This document shows, in pieces, positions 25,601-38,600 of a stretch of 64,000 bases of DNA. The DNA is from Phoebastria nigripes (Eukaryota; Chordata; Aves; Procellariiformes; Diomedeidae). The notes under the pieces were generated by a model. It was not told the origin of the DNA. It saw only the letters and a list, made by a program, of their open reading frames with translations, and made no database searches. A program made the position numbers and the translations under genes. The stretch lies in assembly GCA_035582835.1 (NCBI GenBank), contig JAYKAV010000433.1:1038732-1102731 (forward strand), in the 5' to 3' direction. The first letter of the stretch is position 1. Every line of letters begins with the position of its first letter.

Positions 25601-28600
25601 ATAAACAGGGGAAGGAGGCATTGGGAGGAGTCTTTAGGAGGAAAACTTCTTGCACATATGGAGAGAACAGGCAATTTTGATTGAGGAATGCAGATTTCCC
25701 ACCCCCAACAAATCTTTGTGCTTGTTTTCACTCTGCTTCAGCCACTGCCTTTGCTGCTGTAAACACCACCATCTTTTGGATCATTCCCTCTTTTAGGAGT
25801 GAAAGATGGCACTGTACTTTCTGATATACAATTTCTATCTAAGTATTACTACTGGGTCACTGCTTTCCACAGGTCATTTCTGCAGCCTCAGTTTTTATTA
25901 TAGTTCCAAATCTGTTCCTTTGAATCTATTTGGTGGGCTGCTTTGTTTTTACTGATTGGATAAAATATGTATTTATAAAAAGTAAAGGCCATAATTTGCT
26001 TAAAGACCACGTGATGGAGTTGATCCCATTTCTTTAAGTTTCCATTTACAGATCTGCTGAGGTCAGTTTTACTTTTATGAGGACTTAGTAACCAACTAAT
26101 GAAAAAATAAATTGTACAAACCAAAATAAAATTGAATTGACTTTTTTTAATGGAAAAAGAATCCCTTTCGGAGCTAAAGACACTGTATATCCAAGGCAAA
26201 TCAGGTTAAAAAAGGTCTTCTACAGTTGACAATTTATCATTTGGAAGCTGTCTTTGAGGTCAAGAATAATTTTCTCTGGATTATGTGATTGAAGAGATCA
26301 GGGTTCATTATTGATTCAGATAAATGCTAGATAGTTCTGCTATCCTACATACAAAGAGAATAGGTCTCCAGTTACCTTCCATCCCTTCAAAACTAAACCA
26401 AGAAGTGTCCTCTGCACTCTAATTAGCCATGTACCAAAGCCATTTTTCTCTTGGAGGCAAAAAAGGATGCACTTGCTGTCAGCTATGCCAATGAAGACTT
26501 GATGAAATCCGTGAGGTTATTCAGTTCTAAATGGGGACAGAATTTGAGCTAGCAGAAATGAATTTTCCGACACCTGGGAATTTTTTTGTTTGTTTCTGTT
26601 ACTTCCTGAAGGTAAAATGTCTGTATTTTACTTGCTTTTTCAAATTCCCTGCTTGCATCTGCTGATTTCAAGTCAGCCTTACAGTTTTCCCTGACAGCCA
26701 AGAAGGGACGTTGCTGCTTTTCTCTGTAGAGGCCAAGAATGAAAATGAAATGGCCACTTCTTAGGTGTGTGTTACTCCAGAAGAGGGTGCTCAAAGCTCA
26801 GAAAACTCATGAGCATCCTCTCCCTTGGCAGCTGTGTCATCTCTGCAATGCATTTCAATCTCCCTTCAGCTTCCATCTGTAATCTTAAATCCGGACCTAC
26901 CACTGTCACACTGAAACTGTTATTTTTCCCCCTGCAGATTTGTTGACAACTGCGAACGTATTTTCCTACCCTGTTAAGCCAGGGTTATACTAACGGTGGA
27001 CCAAATTCCTTAGAATTGTGCCCTGCATGATCATTCACCTTAGATCACAAAGTGTTACTCCAGGCTGTTGCAGGGAAAAGAAATCTGAGAATAATTGCAC
27101 ATCTTACATTGTAACATATTTTTTCAAAGATCTTAGAACTAGCATTGTGTTAGAAGAAAAAAAAAAGAACTTCTCTGAGCCAAATTCCCACATTACATGC
27201 AGTATGTTAGTATATTTTAAGTCTGACACAAATTTAGAGAATCCAGATTCTTGAATTAATGCTTCTTTTCATAACGCAAGCTACATGACAGTTTTTCACT
27301 CCTGCTTCTGTGTCTTTTAGCTAATGTCAATGTGAGTTTGTGAGACAATATTTTGAACCTATGGAGAAAAACTGCAGTAAGATGATTAGATGTTGGGGTT
27401 CTTTTTTGGCTTAGTTTTTAACTCCAGCAAGTAAAGATTGAAGGTTCCTAGTTCTGTGTAATTTGTTCCTTAGTGGTTTGCATATATCAGAGAGAATGCC
27501 TTAGTTGATCTCTGCATCACTAAAACAGTCAGATAAAATAATCAGTAGGGAAAGGCAGTCATCTGCAAAGCCCAAGTCAAAGACCAGATTTGGCTTTTTA
27601 TAGATCTGCATTACAGATATTAAACAAATATTGTTCTAAGCAGGTACAGATATAAAAATCAGAGCTTGATTGTGAATGGGGTGAAAGAGATTTCTTAAAT
27701 CTACCTGTAGAGTTAAACTTTCAAAAACATTTGAATGTCTTTGGAGTTTAAGGATGAGCTTTTAAAGGTACTTAAATGCTTATTTGCCACCAAAAAACAC
27801 TTCAGCTTAAGCACTTGTATGCTTTTCAGTCCTGCACAGAAAAGGGTCCATGTAGAAACCAGTGCATGAAACTTTATGCCTGTCTCAGGAAAGTCATAGT
27901 GCTCCTCATAATATTAATATCTGAACCTATGATATTTATTTAAAAGCTTAGTGAAACTCTTTTTTGTTACTTTGCTTTATCAAAAGTCTTCTGACTGATC
28001 CAAACAATTTTATAAAAACATTTCTATCACTCAGTATATTTTTCTTTCTCATACAAATGTTTATAAATGAACATGATTGTTGTACAATAATGCAAAAAGT
28101 TAGTCAACCTTCCCAACCTAAACAGACAAACAAATCCAACAGATTTAGTGTAATCTCAGATGGACTTGAACTTAAAAAAAAACATTTTCTTCTTGTTCCT
28201 TTCACATTTTTCTTCATTTCCTTTCAAAAAATAATGTGAGATTGAAAGGGGAAAAAGAGTCTTCCTCTTTAAAATCAATAATTTTCTTTGTTGTATATTA
28301 TTTCCATTTTAAAAAACCCAAACAAATCAGAAATAGCCATAACACGTTAGAAGTAAGATAAAAATGAAAGGTTGTGTTTGCCATTTTTCACAGTCATTGC
28401 TATTTTTTCATCCAGTTCCAATGATTTTCTTAAACCAAAAATACTGTCAGGGCAGGCCCAAGACAGGAGACAAGAACATAAGATCTGGAGGCTTTAACAG
28501 ACAATAGCTCGAAGAGGCTGAGCTCTGCCTGCTGCCAAGTTTTGTTAGCTCTCCTCACAACAACAACAACAACAACCACTACCATAGACATAATATTTAC

Positions 28601-29652
28601 AAAACAACATCATCTTTGAATGGATACAAGCATAACCCTGCAAATACCAAATACTGTGGCTGTATGTACTGATGCTAGAAATGGAAGAGCATAATGAAAA
28701 GACTGGTTTAACTGGACCTGTCCGATTTCTATGTTTGAAAGATGAATCTTAAAAATATACTTGGAATTTATTGACATTTGATATTCACATAACATTGATG
28801 TTACTAGAATATTTTTCCACTAATGGAATTTGTTTTTCCCAATAGAATTTCAAATTTATTTCCAATTTGTGGATTAGACACTTCCCTTTCTTCTGGGTAG
28901 GGCTACTGCTGAGATGCCCAGGCTAGAGGTAATCTTGTCCATGAAAAATCCTGGAAATCCTGGCCAGGTTGTCTACCACATGGTACTTTGCTGAACAGCT
29001 GTACAAATCAACCTGGGGAGTCCAGGGCTGGTGCTGTTCAGGTTTAGTTCCCAGCAGATCTGATAAGTCTGTATTAGCACAACATATTTTATGTTATTTA
29101 ATGTAATGCTCTTGATGAATGGTATCTTCAAGTTATGGAGGATGATATGGGAGACTTCATAACTATTCACATCTCTCAGAAATTATGATGGTATAAACAA
29201 AAGACCTGTAGGGATCTCGTCTTTGATCCACCTCCCAGGAGAGGCATTTCCCAGAAAACTGAACATGCAGGGAATATCAGACTCCTCCTTAAGTGAAATC
29301 TGAAATCTCACCCAAAAGGAAGAGAATGAACAAGTGAAGCATGATGGAAAATGTTGCTAACTTTCTCTGTATGTCAAATTAGTGCCATGGGATTTGAACA
29401 ATGCTGGGAAGGAAAAATGAGATCCCTCTTCTGTGTAGATATCTCTGCTTCGTGTGCCAGCGTCCTGACTATAGGGTATGCCAGACTGATATTCATATCA
29501 GGGAGATGATGGGATCCTTCGAAGGACGAGAGCCACTTCAAGCACAGCTCCCAAGCTCACTATGGTGCAAGGGAAAGGAAAGGTTTTCTTTTGCCTTCTT
29601 ACCAGGAACATATACTTTNTCATCTGTGAGGCCATGATCTTTTGCAACATAC
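22671..29652. other. Intergenic, AT-rich, no gene recognised
   Basis: About 7 kb left of the CpG island contains only short chance open frames in both strands and simple tracts, such as a GT-rich run near 23,900 and a CAA microsatellite at 28,558-28,577. Just outside the CpG island, 22,678-22,720 is AT-rich with repeated TTAATT cores. I see no exon series, RNA gene or intact transposon. Confidence 0.6.
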
Positions 29653-29848
29653 TTGGAAAGGTGAAGTACGGGTCTCTGAACCCTCGTGGTGTGCCGTGGC
29701 CCCCACAGACATGTTGCAGGTTCCATCCAGGCTGCTGGTACCCAGGAAGAGGCAGGAGAGGTCATTGGTCCTGACACCCAGCTGGTCACATGCAGTGCAC
29801 TCCGCGACCTGGTACTCAAAGGTCTCCTGCTCACTGCTCTTGGTGTCC
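29653..29848 (-). other. Orphan exon candidate of unknown function
   Basis: A 196-bp minus-strand segment lies between a good acceptor (TTTCCTGAGCAG/G) and a donor (TTCCAA/GTATGTTG). In one frame it holds 65 codons without a stop and with strong G/C preference at third positions, unlike the neighbouring AT-rich sequence. The translation is Cys-containing (VAECTACDQLGVRTNDLSC, then FLGTSSLDGTCNMSVG). I do not recognise the family. A second short candidate exon with a strong acceptor lies at about 30,036-30,088, but its phase does not join this one. It could be part of an unrecognised gene, a decayed paralogue or a coincidence. Confidence 0.3.
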
Positions 29849-30914
29849 CTGCTCAGGAAAGCAGAGTGTGAGAGCCTGGAAGGGCCTCCATAAGAGGGAA
29901 CAAGTCTCTAATTCCCTGCTTGCACCAAAACCAAACAGCAGGGACTCCCAGGGTCTCCTGGAGGGATAGGACAATAGAAACCATGTGGCAGGCTGTGGGC
30001 ATGGCTCTCAAGCTGAGCATGGCACTGATGGCTCACAGTGTACGTGCAGGGAAGAGGCTGCAGAATGAAATAGGGGTCTTTGGACATCACTGCAACAGAA
30101 AGAACAAAAGAAAGAGGTACCCAAAACTTCTTTTGAGACCCAAGTTTGGAAACAGGATGTGGGGTCAGGGGAGTGGTGGTGAGGATCAGCATCNTATGTG
30201 ATGGCTCAAGAACATTTTCCTTTGGTCTCTCCTGCCCATCCAGGTGCAGGCAAAGGAAGACGGCCCCCAACCTCCCACTGTCCCCCTCTCTCAGCACCAT
30301 CCTAGCCCTGGCAGCCCTGGCTTCAGTCCCTCAAAAATGGCATAAAGAGGACCAGCAGCCACACTTCCCTCTCCCTGCCATGCCCAATGAGATCTTCTGA
30401 TATAGCACAACGATGAAGTCACAGCACTGGTGGCATCTCAACACCCTCGTTCTGGGGTTGCAGCCAGGCCTGTAACTCATACACTCACTGTACAAATAAT
30501 AATTAGGTTCTGCAAATGCATGCTGTCTTTGTGGGGGGCTGTTATCCCAAGAGACGGGAGGTCAGTGAAACCTTCCTGCTGACAGGACACCCCAATTCAC
30601 CTCAAGGCTCTGAAGGAAGGTCAAGTGCAGGAAGGAGTTGGCAGAAGTGCCTTCACTTTCTGCTTTCTCATTCAAGCTGTGTAGAATAAAAGACAGATGC
30701 CTTTGCTGTCCATGTGATGGCACTAATTGAACGCTCTTTTTCCTTTCTGAGTGCTGCGGTTTAACTTTTACCTTAACAAGCACAAACTTTTGGGTATTTC
30801 CAGTACAAATTTTGCAGGATAAAAGAACAAGAACATAAAAGCTTGTTGGGGGACAGACTGAGCAGCTGGGGCTGCAGAGGAACGAACTGCCAACAGGGAG
30901 CCTGCAGGTGAGTG

Positions 30915-31175
30915 GCACATTGATGGGATTTCAATTGCATGCCAGCAGAGNGAAGCCAGAGCACCAACAGCCAACAAATTGCAAAATCGAAGTGCCTCGA
31001 TTCAAACAGCGTGCCAACACAAAAGGCCAAAAGCATGAGAAGCACACCAATGAGGGGAAGGTGAAGCACCAACAGATGAGTACAGATTGCAAATTGAGGG
31101 AGCTCATAAATCAGTGTGCCAACACATGTGCCCAGAAGCCCAAACAATACAGCAGCAAAGTGAAGACAGACTGAC
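30915..31175. repeat. Degenerate 105-bp tandem repeat
   Basis: GCACCAACAG occurs at 30961 and 31066, and GTGCCAACAC at 31011 and 31116, both with a period of exactly 105 bp. Partial related segments (GGCACATTGATGGG, AGCACACCAATGAGGGG) flank them, suggesting two to three diverged units. The period is a multiple of three, so both strands stay open: about 88 codons on plus, and 136 on minus extending beyond the array. Confidence 0.65.
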
Positions 31176-34100
31176 AACAGCATGCCAATAGACAGGAATA
31201 GATCACATATGGCACAGCAATGAGGGAAATGGAGCAGCTACGCTGTGTCAGCCCACATGAACTGCCTTCTGCTGGAAACCATTCAGTTCAGTCATTGGTC
31301 ACAGGTGTCAAGAAACAGACTTCTGGACAAGCAGCAAAAGATCTTTCCTTTCTCCAGGTGTGTAGAAAGAAGAGTTACAGAAGGATAGTCCACAGGAAAA
31401 CAGTCTCCAAATGTAAAAGTGAGAGGAAAGTTGTGCCTCCAGTAATCCCGAGGTTAGCAAAATGCTGCAGGAAATGAGGAGGGAAACAGTAGCTGCTTGT
31501 TTAGGGAAACTGCTAGGAAAATAGCTTGCGGTATTGGTGTGGGGAGTGAGAGGGAAGAGACCCTTGCCCTGGGCACATTCAAGAAGGGGATTTTCTTCAG
31601 GTGACCTACTGCCTCCTGTGGCAGCCACTCCACTGAGGATTGCTGCTAAAACTGGTCAGAATTGGTCAAACACAGTTGCAGAGTCCACCAACCCAGCTCT
31701 TGCCCTCCACCACTGGTGCCCATAGCTTCTATACCAGCCATCCAGGTAGGTGAAGCATCTTTCCCTGCCTGGACTTTGCAGGCCTGGGTTCAGCCAGCTT
31801 TGAGAGAGGTATTTCTGCTCTAGCACATTGAGGGGGCAGCTGGTCTAAGGGAGTTGTGTGAGCACATGTGTGCGTCCCTTCATCGCTGTGGTGGTATCGT
31901 CTTTGGTAACAGATGCTGGGGCCAAATTCACCATGCTGCTATAGATACCAGACTGGCACCCCCCGACTGCACATATCCAGCTGCACCAGGACTGATTTGA
32001 GCCTGTCCCTTGTCCCTTGCTTTCAGTAAACAGGTCAGTCTGTGTCAGCATTTCTCTCAGAAATGTTTTTCCTGGTTCATTAAAGGCAGATGGGATCTGG
32101 CAATCAGCAGTTCTCCTTCCCAATGCCAGTCAGTCACTTTTCAGGTCATTATGCCTTAAAATAATTCAAAGCTCCTTATTAATGCACAGAGGCAGGAATG
32201 ACCAATTGCAACCCATGTAACAGAGCTGTGGATAACCATAACTGAGTTCTGATAAACACTGGTCCCAATTGCAGAAAACTGGGGCAGAGGGGCTGGTGAA
32301 CATCAAGTTGCTTTTATCTGCACTTTTCTCCTTCTCTCAAACCTCCTCTGTCCTTTCCAGTCTCTTTCCACACCCACATGGGTTAGAAAGCACAGTGCTG
32401 TGTCTGTTCCCTTTGCCCATCTGATGGGGAGCACTCGCTTTTGCATTAGTGCAACGTCTGCTTCTTAGTTCAGCTTTTTGCTTTGCTTCCACAGAGAACA
32501 TCCCTTGTCCCATGTAAGCTGGCTTAAGTCAGCCACTGACCTGGGATACAACCCTGCATTGCCAAAACGATCCCTAATCAGCAGAGCACTTAGCACCACT
32601 GAACCATCGTAAATGCTGATTCTTGGTGCACAGCAAGCCTGTGGCACATTTTTGGACCTTTAGCCAGAGGTGAAAAAAGCAAATGCCTGGAGGGGGGTCA
32701 GAGTAGAAACACTCCAGCTTCGCCCACCCATCAGCAATCCTCCTATGGGTAGCATCAGCATAGAGGGCAGGCTGGGCTCTACCGTCACCCTTGCTGGTGG
32801 CTGAAGGTGTTGGGCTAGCAACTAGCAGCTACTGGAGAGTTCTCACAGTCCCATGGGAAATGTTTGCTGGCGATAACCCTAAGCTACTGGAGGAACCATG
32901 CTTACATGGCAAACACAGGGTGCACTCCCCACGCTCTGTTATCAGGCAAACCGCACTTGTAATTTCTGAGCAAATAGCTTTATTGCAGTAAGGAGGAAAG
33001 CTTTCCACATCTCAATCTCCACCTTCAGCAAAAGTGCAGCTCCTGAAGTCCACACAGCAAGGGCAGCACTCCTCAGAGAAAGGAGAGCAGAACTGAGCAC
33101 TAGCAACACTGGGACAGGGAGATGTACAGAAATAAAAGTATGGACCAAAAAGATAAAAGCCTCCTTGGAAATCATTTGTGCTTTGTTTACATGCAGAACC
33201 CAGCAGCCATACTTTGGTTTCTCTCTCTCAAGGGTTTATCTGGGGTAATAGCAGCAATGTGGAGATTGGCTTGTAGGGAAAAGGCAGGATTATTTATTGG
33301 TTTTGCTTCTCTACCAGGAGACTTATCTTGTCGCAATCCTGTGCTGTTGTGCTAAGCTGAGAAAGTGAGATAAACATGAGTGACCCAAGCTCCTTCTGCT
33401 GCATTCCTGTCTTGGACACCTGAGCTTTTTACTGGAAGTTAAACACTCAACAGCCCATGTCTGCCCTGTAGCTAGCCTCAAAATGAGAAAACCAGGAGCA
33501 GCACAAATTTTGTGCTGATAGATCAGAAGATGCAAATGCACACAGCCATATTCTCAGATAATGGAAATCAGCCCAGCTTTTGCTTGCCAGGTAGGGGAAG
33601 AGATTGGTTGATGGGAGGTGTAAATCTAGACCAGAGAATCAACCACTGTACTCCCCATGCTGCCTGGAAATGGTGTGCTCACTTTGCTGAATTGGGGCTT
33701 TATGGCAGGACCATAATTGAAGACAGTATTGCTGAAAGATGAGGGAGGATTGAAGGAGGAGGGGTCCAACATGCTATGGTCCTGTCACCCCATGAAGTCA
33801 ATCCAGAGGTCAGCAGGCTTTCTAGCTCAAGCCTGAACTCATAGGCTGAGCACAGCAGAGTTGACTTGCTCTCAGTGAACCACCTCTGCTCTCAGGCTGC
33901 ATCTTGGCTCTAGGTGAAACTTGAAAGATGGTATTTTACCAGAAAAAGAGCCTGCTGGGCCTTTCATGGATAGAGAAAGGTGGTATGCAAAGGAGTTGGC
34001 ATCTGAGACAAGAGAGGAGCAGAGAAGTGGCATCTAGCACTTGGAAGTAATGCTGACCTCCACCTTCAGCAGCAATGATAAAAGAGACACCTTGAGCCCT

Positions 34101-34881
34101 GTTGGACAAGGGAAACAATGGGAAACAATGTGCTGACCCCACATCCAGCACCCCTGGAGTGATACCCATTGCTGCCAAAATCCCAGAGAGCTGGAAATAC
34201 CCCTGGCATTTTGTAGGCAGGTCCTGGCAGGAGCTCTTCTTTTCCCTGACAGATAGGAAACAGACAGCTAAAGAAGTACTGCACAATTAGTGGGTTTATG
34301 ACATAGAAAAATTGATGACAAAGTCCTTCAGTAAAGAACATGTGATCAGTCCTTGCTTACCAGTGATAGAGGAAACAGCAGCAGCTCCTGAGCATGTAAA
34401 CTCCTGGCTGCTGGCAGGACGAGGACCATGGTGGCACATGCCAGCTGCTTGTGCTGAGAGCATGGAGTCTGGCATGGTGGAGAACAGAGCCAAGCCCTGA
34501 AGTGAGCTCCTGGATACAGTCATATGAGCAACTGCAGGGTTAGGGTGACTTGCACTGGCTTACGCCCTGCAGCTGGCATCAAACTGTAACACCCCAAAGG
34601 GAACAGCCAAGCAGTCAGTGCTGGCTTATTTACCCACCAAGAGGAGATGAACACTGGGTTGTGAAACTAAATTGCTACCGTGAGCTGGACTAACTGCTTC
34701 AAAGTCAGTTCAGCTACATCTCTGCTGTTCCTGTGGCCAGTTTGGGAAATGTGATATAAGGGGCCCCAGGGGGCACAGGCAGGAAGGTGCAGACATGGGA
34801 CATATGATCTCCCCCACCAAAATCCTAAGTGATATTTCAAGGTCTCACTAAAAGATTGAATTAGCTGTAATCTTTTCCAGC
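31176..34881. other. Intergenic region downstream of CDHR5, no gene recognised
   Basis: Mixed-composition DNA between the 105-bp repeat and the 3' end of CDHR5. Open frames up to about 116 codons occur on both strands, but none shows homology I recognise or a phase-consistent splice partner. It contains the tRNA-derived SINE remnant listed separately. Confidence 0.5.
32490..32612 (-). repeat. tRNA-derived SINE remnant
   Basis: On the minus strand the segment reads GGTTCAGTGGTGCTAAGTGC, then GGGTTGTATCCCAGGTC about 45 bases later. These resemble the A and B boxes of a polymerase III tRNA-type promoter at normal spacing. The arms do not fold as a clean tRNA, so I read it as an old SINE (MIR or CORE-SINE type) rather than a tRNA gene. 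Confidence 0.4.
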
Positions 34882-34887
34882 TTTAAT
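34882..34887 (-). terminator. Candidate CDHR5 polyadenylation signal ATTAAA
   Basis: ATTAAA on the minus strand, about 140 bp past the CDHR5 stop codon. No AATAAA occurs within about 1 kb downstream. A weak variant signal, so the true 3' end is uncertain. Confidence 0.3.
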
Positions 34888-35026
34888 CTCTGCATTCAGA
34901 CAAGCAGGACAGGCAACCTCATCCTCCTGCATTCCAGTTTCCCCCCCGAGCAGAAAGATGGGCTTCATGTCAGCAAAGCAGCCGAGATTCCCCCATTTCT
35001 GGGGGGAGAGTGCAGGCCTGTTTTCA

Positions 35027-35608
35027 TTATATGTCACCATCGTCTTCTGTCACTGCATCTGTGTGAGACATGTTGACTATCACTTCTGCAGCTGGGACTG
35101 ATGAGCGCTCTGAGGCAAAGGACACTCCCAGCCCTCTGTGGTGATCATCCTTGTCATAATCTTCTTCCTCCTCCTCCTCATTCTTCTGCAGATCTTGGTC
35201 ACTGTCATCATCACCATCTGCTGCATTGTCCTCAATCACTTCAACCCTCTCTCCAGCATCTGGATCCACATCAGCCTTAAACCACACAGCTTTGTAGCCA
35301 TCATCTGCCACGTGCCTGTCTGTCTTGAGGATAGACTTCACTTCTTTCTCATGCTCAGTCTCTTCTTCCACTTCTTCCTCTTTCTCTTCCTGGTCCAAGA
35401 TGACGGTAGAAGCTATAGAAGCCTTTGGGAGGCTATCAATTTCTTCTGTGTTGGAAGAGGGCGAGGAAAGTGCTGGCTGCTCTAGCACACGTGTCATCGA
35501 CTGGACACTGCCGTTTTCTGATGTCGCATGCTGTTTGGTGCTCACATCCAGGTGTTCATCTTGCTTGTAAGATTGGTTCTGGTAACTCCCAGAAATTTCC
35601 TTGGAGAA
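35027..35608 (-). CDS. CDHR5: CDHR5 exon 14: acidic cytoplasmic tail
   Basis: A single 582-bp exon gives 193 residues and the TAA stop at 35027-35029. It starts FSKEISGSYQNQSYKQDEHL. A Glu-rich block (QEEKEEEVEEETEHEKE), then LKTDRHVADDGYKAVWFK, and a Glu/Asp run (KNEEEEEEDYDKDD) make it strongly acidic. The Glu run is coded by a GAG/GAA-type trinucleotide tract that may vary in length. The tail is the expected site for microvillar scaffold and myosin partners, which is known for mammalian CDHR5 and only inferred here. Confidence 0.9.
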   Translation of the reverse strand, partial: FSKEISGSYQNQSYKQDEHLDVSTKQHATSENGSVQSMTRVLEQPALSSPSSNTEEIDSLPKASIASTVILDQEEKEEEVEEETEHEKEVKSILKTDRHVADDGYKAVWFKADVDPDAGERVEVIEDNAADGDDDSDQDLQKNEEEEEEDYDKDDHHRGLGVSFASERSSVPAAEVIVNMSHTDAVTEDDGDI

Positions 35609-38600
35609 CTACAGGAGGAGAGACACCTTGTGATTGTAGTGAAAGGAAAAGAAATGGGGTGGGGGGGAAAGGGGTGGCTGAAGTGACTGAGCTCCTGCTC
35701 AGAAAAACTTCAGCTTGTTTTGCGGTTAGACCTATTTGAGGCCTGGGAAAGATACAGCTCCCTAGAACAGCTATTTTTTATTGACCTTGTTTCTGGATTT
35801 TTTCAGATAAGCATAGGCATGTTCAGATAAGCATAAGGCTGAGCACCAGCAATGTATACCTATTTGTACCTGTCCATTTGAGGTATTACTCTGGAGTGGG
35901 ATTTACCTCACTCAGGATGAAGGACTGTTGTTATTCACATGAGCTATGTGCTCTGGACTTATGCTGTAGTCAGTGGAGTCTAGGCTCCTCACAGTCCCAT
36001 CCTAAGGCAGAGACCAACATCTGGTCAGATGAATTACACCCTAAACTTCAAAGTAACCACACTGCCAGGGTTAATAGCTCAAGTGCAGACAACTGTCTAA
36101 GCCCAGGCTTTAGGTTAGGATATGAAGGGACCTTTCTCTCCATTGACTATAGAGGGAGGATGGACAGTGGTTTATACCACAGACACCTGTTTTTCAGAGA
36201 CCACCTCTGATATGTGTCACATTTGTCCCAGATTTTGTGCTCCATGGAGCTGTGGTCCTCGCCTTACCATGTCTGCTCATCATCTACCACACGGCTCCAG
36301 CCTCAGGGGGCAGAAAAGAACAACAGCAAGTAACACCAAAGCAATGCTACCTTTGCAAACATTGTCTCAGGAGTGATTCATGACCTTCACACAAACGTGT
36401 AGAATTTGGACAGCCCATCCATACTTTAAAACCTCCTCAGATCCCACTTTCTAACTCTAAGAAATTCTTAAAGTGGGTCAGCTACAAACAAGGCACTTAC
36501 CTTTTTCCTTATCAGGTATTTGACTGGTTTTCCATACCGTTTAAATATCATCACTCCAAGGCAGACTAAGGCAATTAATAGCAGTGCTGCTAATGTACCA
36601 CCTAAGATAGCCATATCCTGAGCAGTGTATATCTTATCAGAGGTTACAGCTACAAGAAAAACAAACCAGTGTTAAAAAGCCTAAAAATGGCAGCTAGCTT
36701 TTTTAGCACAACATTTCATTGTGGGAGAAGTTCCAACCAATTTTTGAAGGGCAAAGAAGCATCCTGCACTGCAGAATGTGACAGTGGTATATTTAATGTC
36801 AGAGAAGGCCATTTGTTTGCTGTCCTGAAAGCAGAGGGTTTTTTTAAGGTGAATATGTGTTCTATGTGTGTTCCGTGAACACTCACAGAATATTATAACT
36901 TCCAATAAGTTACATGAAGTGGAAATAACATCCATTTACAGGACAATGACTTTTACCCAAGATTTAACTAAGCTAATATGTACGTGACTGTATTAGGCAA
37001 GCAGATGTTACATGGAGTAAAGCTAGGTAGATCTTGTACTTTTCCACTTCACCCATTTACACCAGCATGCAAAAATGAGGTACGTTTNTACATATATGTG
37101 TGTGAAAATGCAAAACTTCCTTTAATCCAGAACATCACCTCTGATACTGATGAGCACATTAAAATAGGAAATAAAAAAGCATAGTAGGAAATAGAAAAAG
37201 CATTAAAAGGTGCCCAGGACAGGAAACCCTTTCCTGCCCTTTTTGTAGCTGTAGCAACATACACCAGCCTTCTCAGGAGCGGCTTATAATTTCAGCCACT
37301 GGTCAGTGTAAGAATATTTGTATGGAGATCAACATTATAGTGGAAAGACAATAACTTCCTCAGTTATCAGCTTTACTTGTTGATGTCAGTGGGATTCTTT
37401 ATTTTTAAGTTTTCCAGCTTCATATTGTAGTGTAAATTAGTCTCTCTAAAGTTTAATGATTAATGACACACAGTTTTGTTCTCCTGCTGACCTGTTTATG
37501 ACAATGGACTTTGAGTATTCCCTCCGCATTTGATTGCACCCTCAGTTTATCATTAATATGTTGGTGAGGGTTTAGGATGTCAGTGAATTTTTGCTTCTTA
37601 ATCATGTCTCCTAGGGAGCCACAGCCCACAGAGCTGATGTGAAACTCCATCACGCTTAACTCCTCCTGTGCTGTGCAGCACACAGTGCGTCTGTGAAAGC
37701 TAGCTCAGCTTGGTGGAATGACTCATCTTGAGATCCGTGTGAGCTGGCTCTGGCACCGGTGTCTCAGAAACCAGAGGCCAATGTACAATTACCACTTCCC
37801 AGAAAGAGAGTATATTAAAAATGACTCCAGTTTCTCCCTGGATATCAGAACGCTCAGTAAAGCACTCTCCAACCCATTGCATGCACATTCCTTAATGCCA
37901 TCTCTTGGAGTTGAGGGTGAAATATCCCACAGATTGGCCAGGCAAATCGTAATCTGAGCTCTGTTTAGGCCATTCCTGGGTGCTGGCTATAGCATAGAAT
38001 AAAGCACAATTCCTCTCATAGGCTCTGAGCCATTCAGTGTAATTCCAATCTACTTTTTTGCATAGTCACCAGCATCATTATTTTGTGGGGTTTAAATAGC
38101 GAGGGCAACATTTAAAATTTGCATAGAAGTGTTGGTACATCTGTTTGGAGCGTTTGCAGCTCTGTGTACTGACACCTGAACTAGCTTTCTGCTGAGCTGG
38201 ACTGTGCCCTTAAATTGGGTTTAGGTAGGTTTTATGCAGCCAGTGTTTTTAGCTGTGAAGTGATACTACCTTTAAGGAATCCAAATTTACACCCAGGACC
38301 CCACTTTTTTTTTCCTCCAGAAATCCACACGATGGTCGTGGTTCAGAGGGTGAAGTAATGGAAGAGCCCAACTGGGAACTTCAATCACACTTCATCATGT
38401 AGAAACCAATGGAGTCTGGGCTTTATCCGCCTATCCTGATGTGAAAATGCATGATATTGGTTCATCTTAATCCAAAGCATAAGAAGCTTCATAAGCTTCA
38501 AATCTAACTGATTTATAAGATCCATTTAAGAGCCATTTCTAAGAAGTATGGAAGTGTAAGCTATTTTTACGTCAACAAAGCCAAATGATAGCTGGAGGGT

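Noticed and set aside
32490..32612. Possible functional tRNA gene
   Set aside because: A and B boxes are only approximate and the arms do not pair cleanly; better read as a SINE remnant.
35138..35485. 115-codon plus-strand hydrophobic open frame
   Set aside because: Mirror image of the acidic Glu/Asp codons of CDHR5 exon 14 on the other strand.
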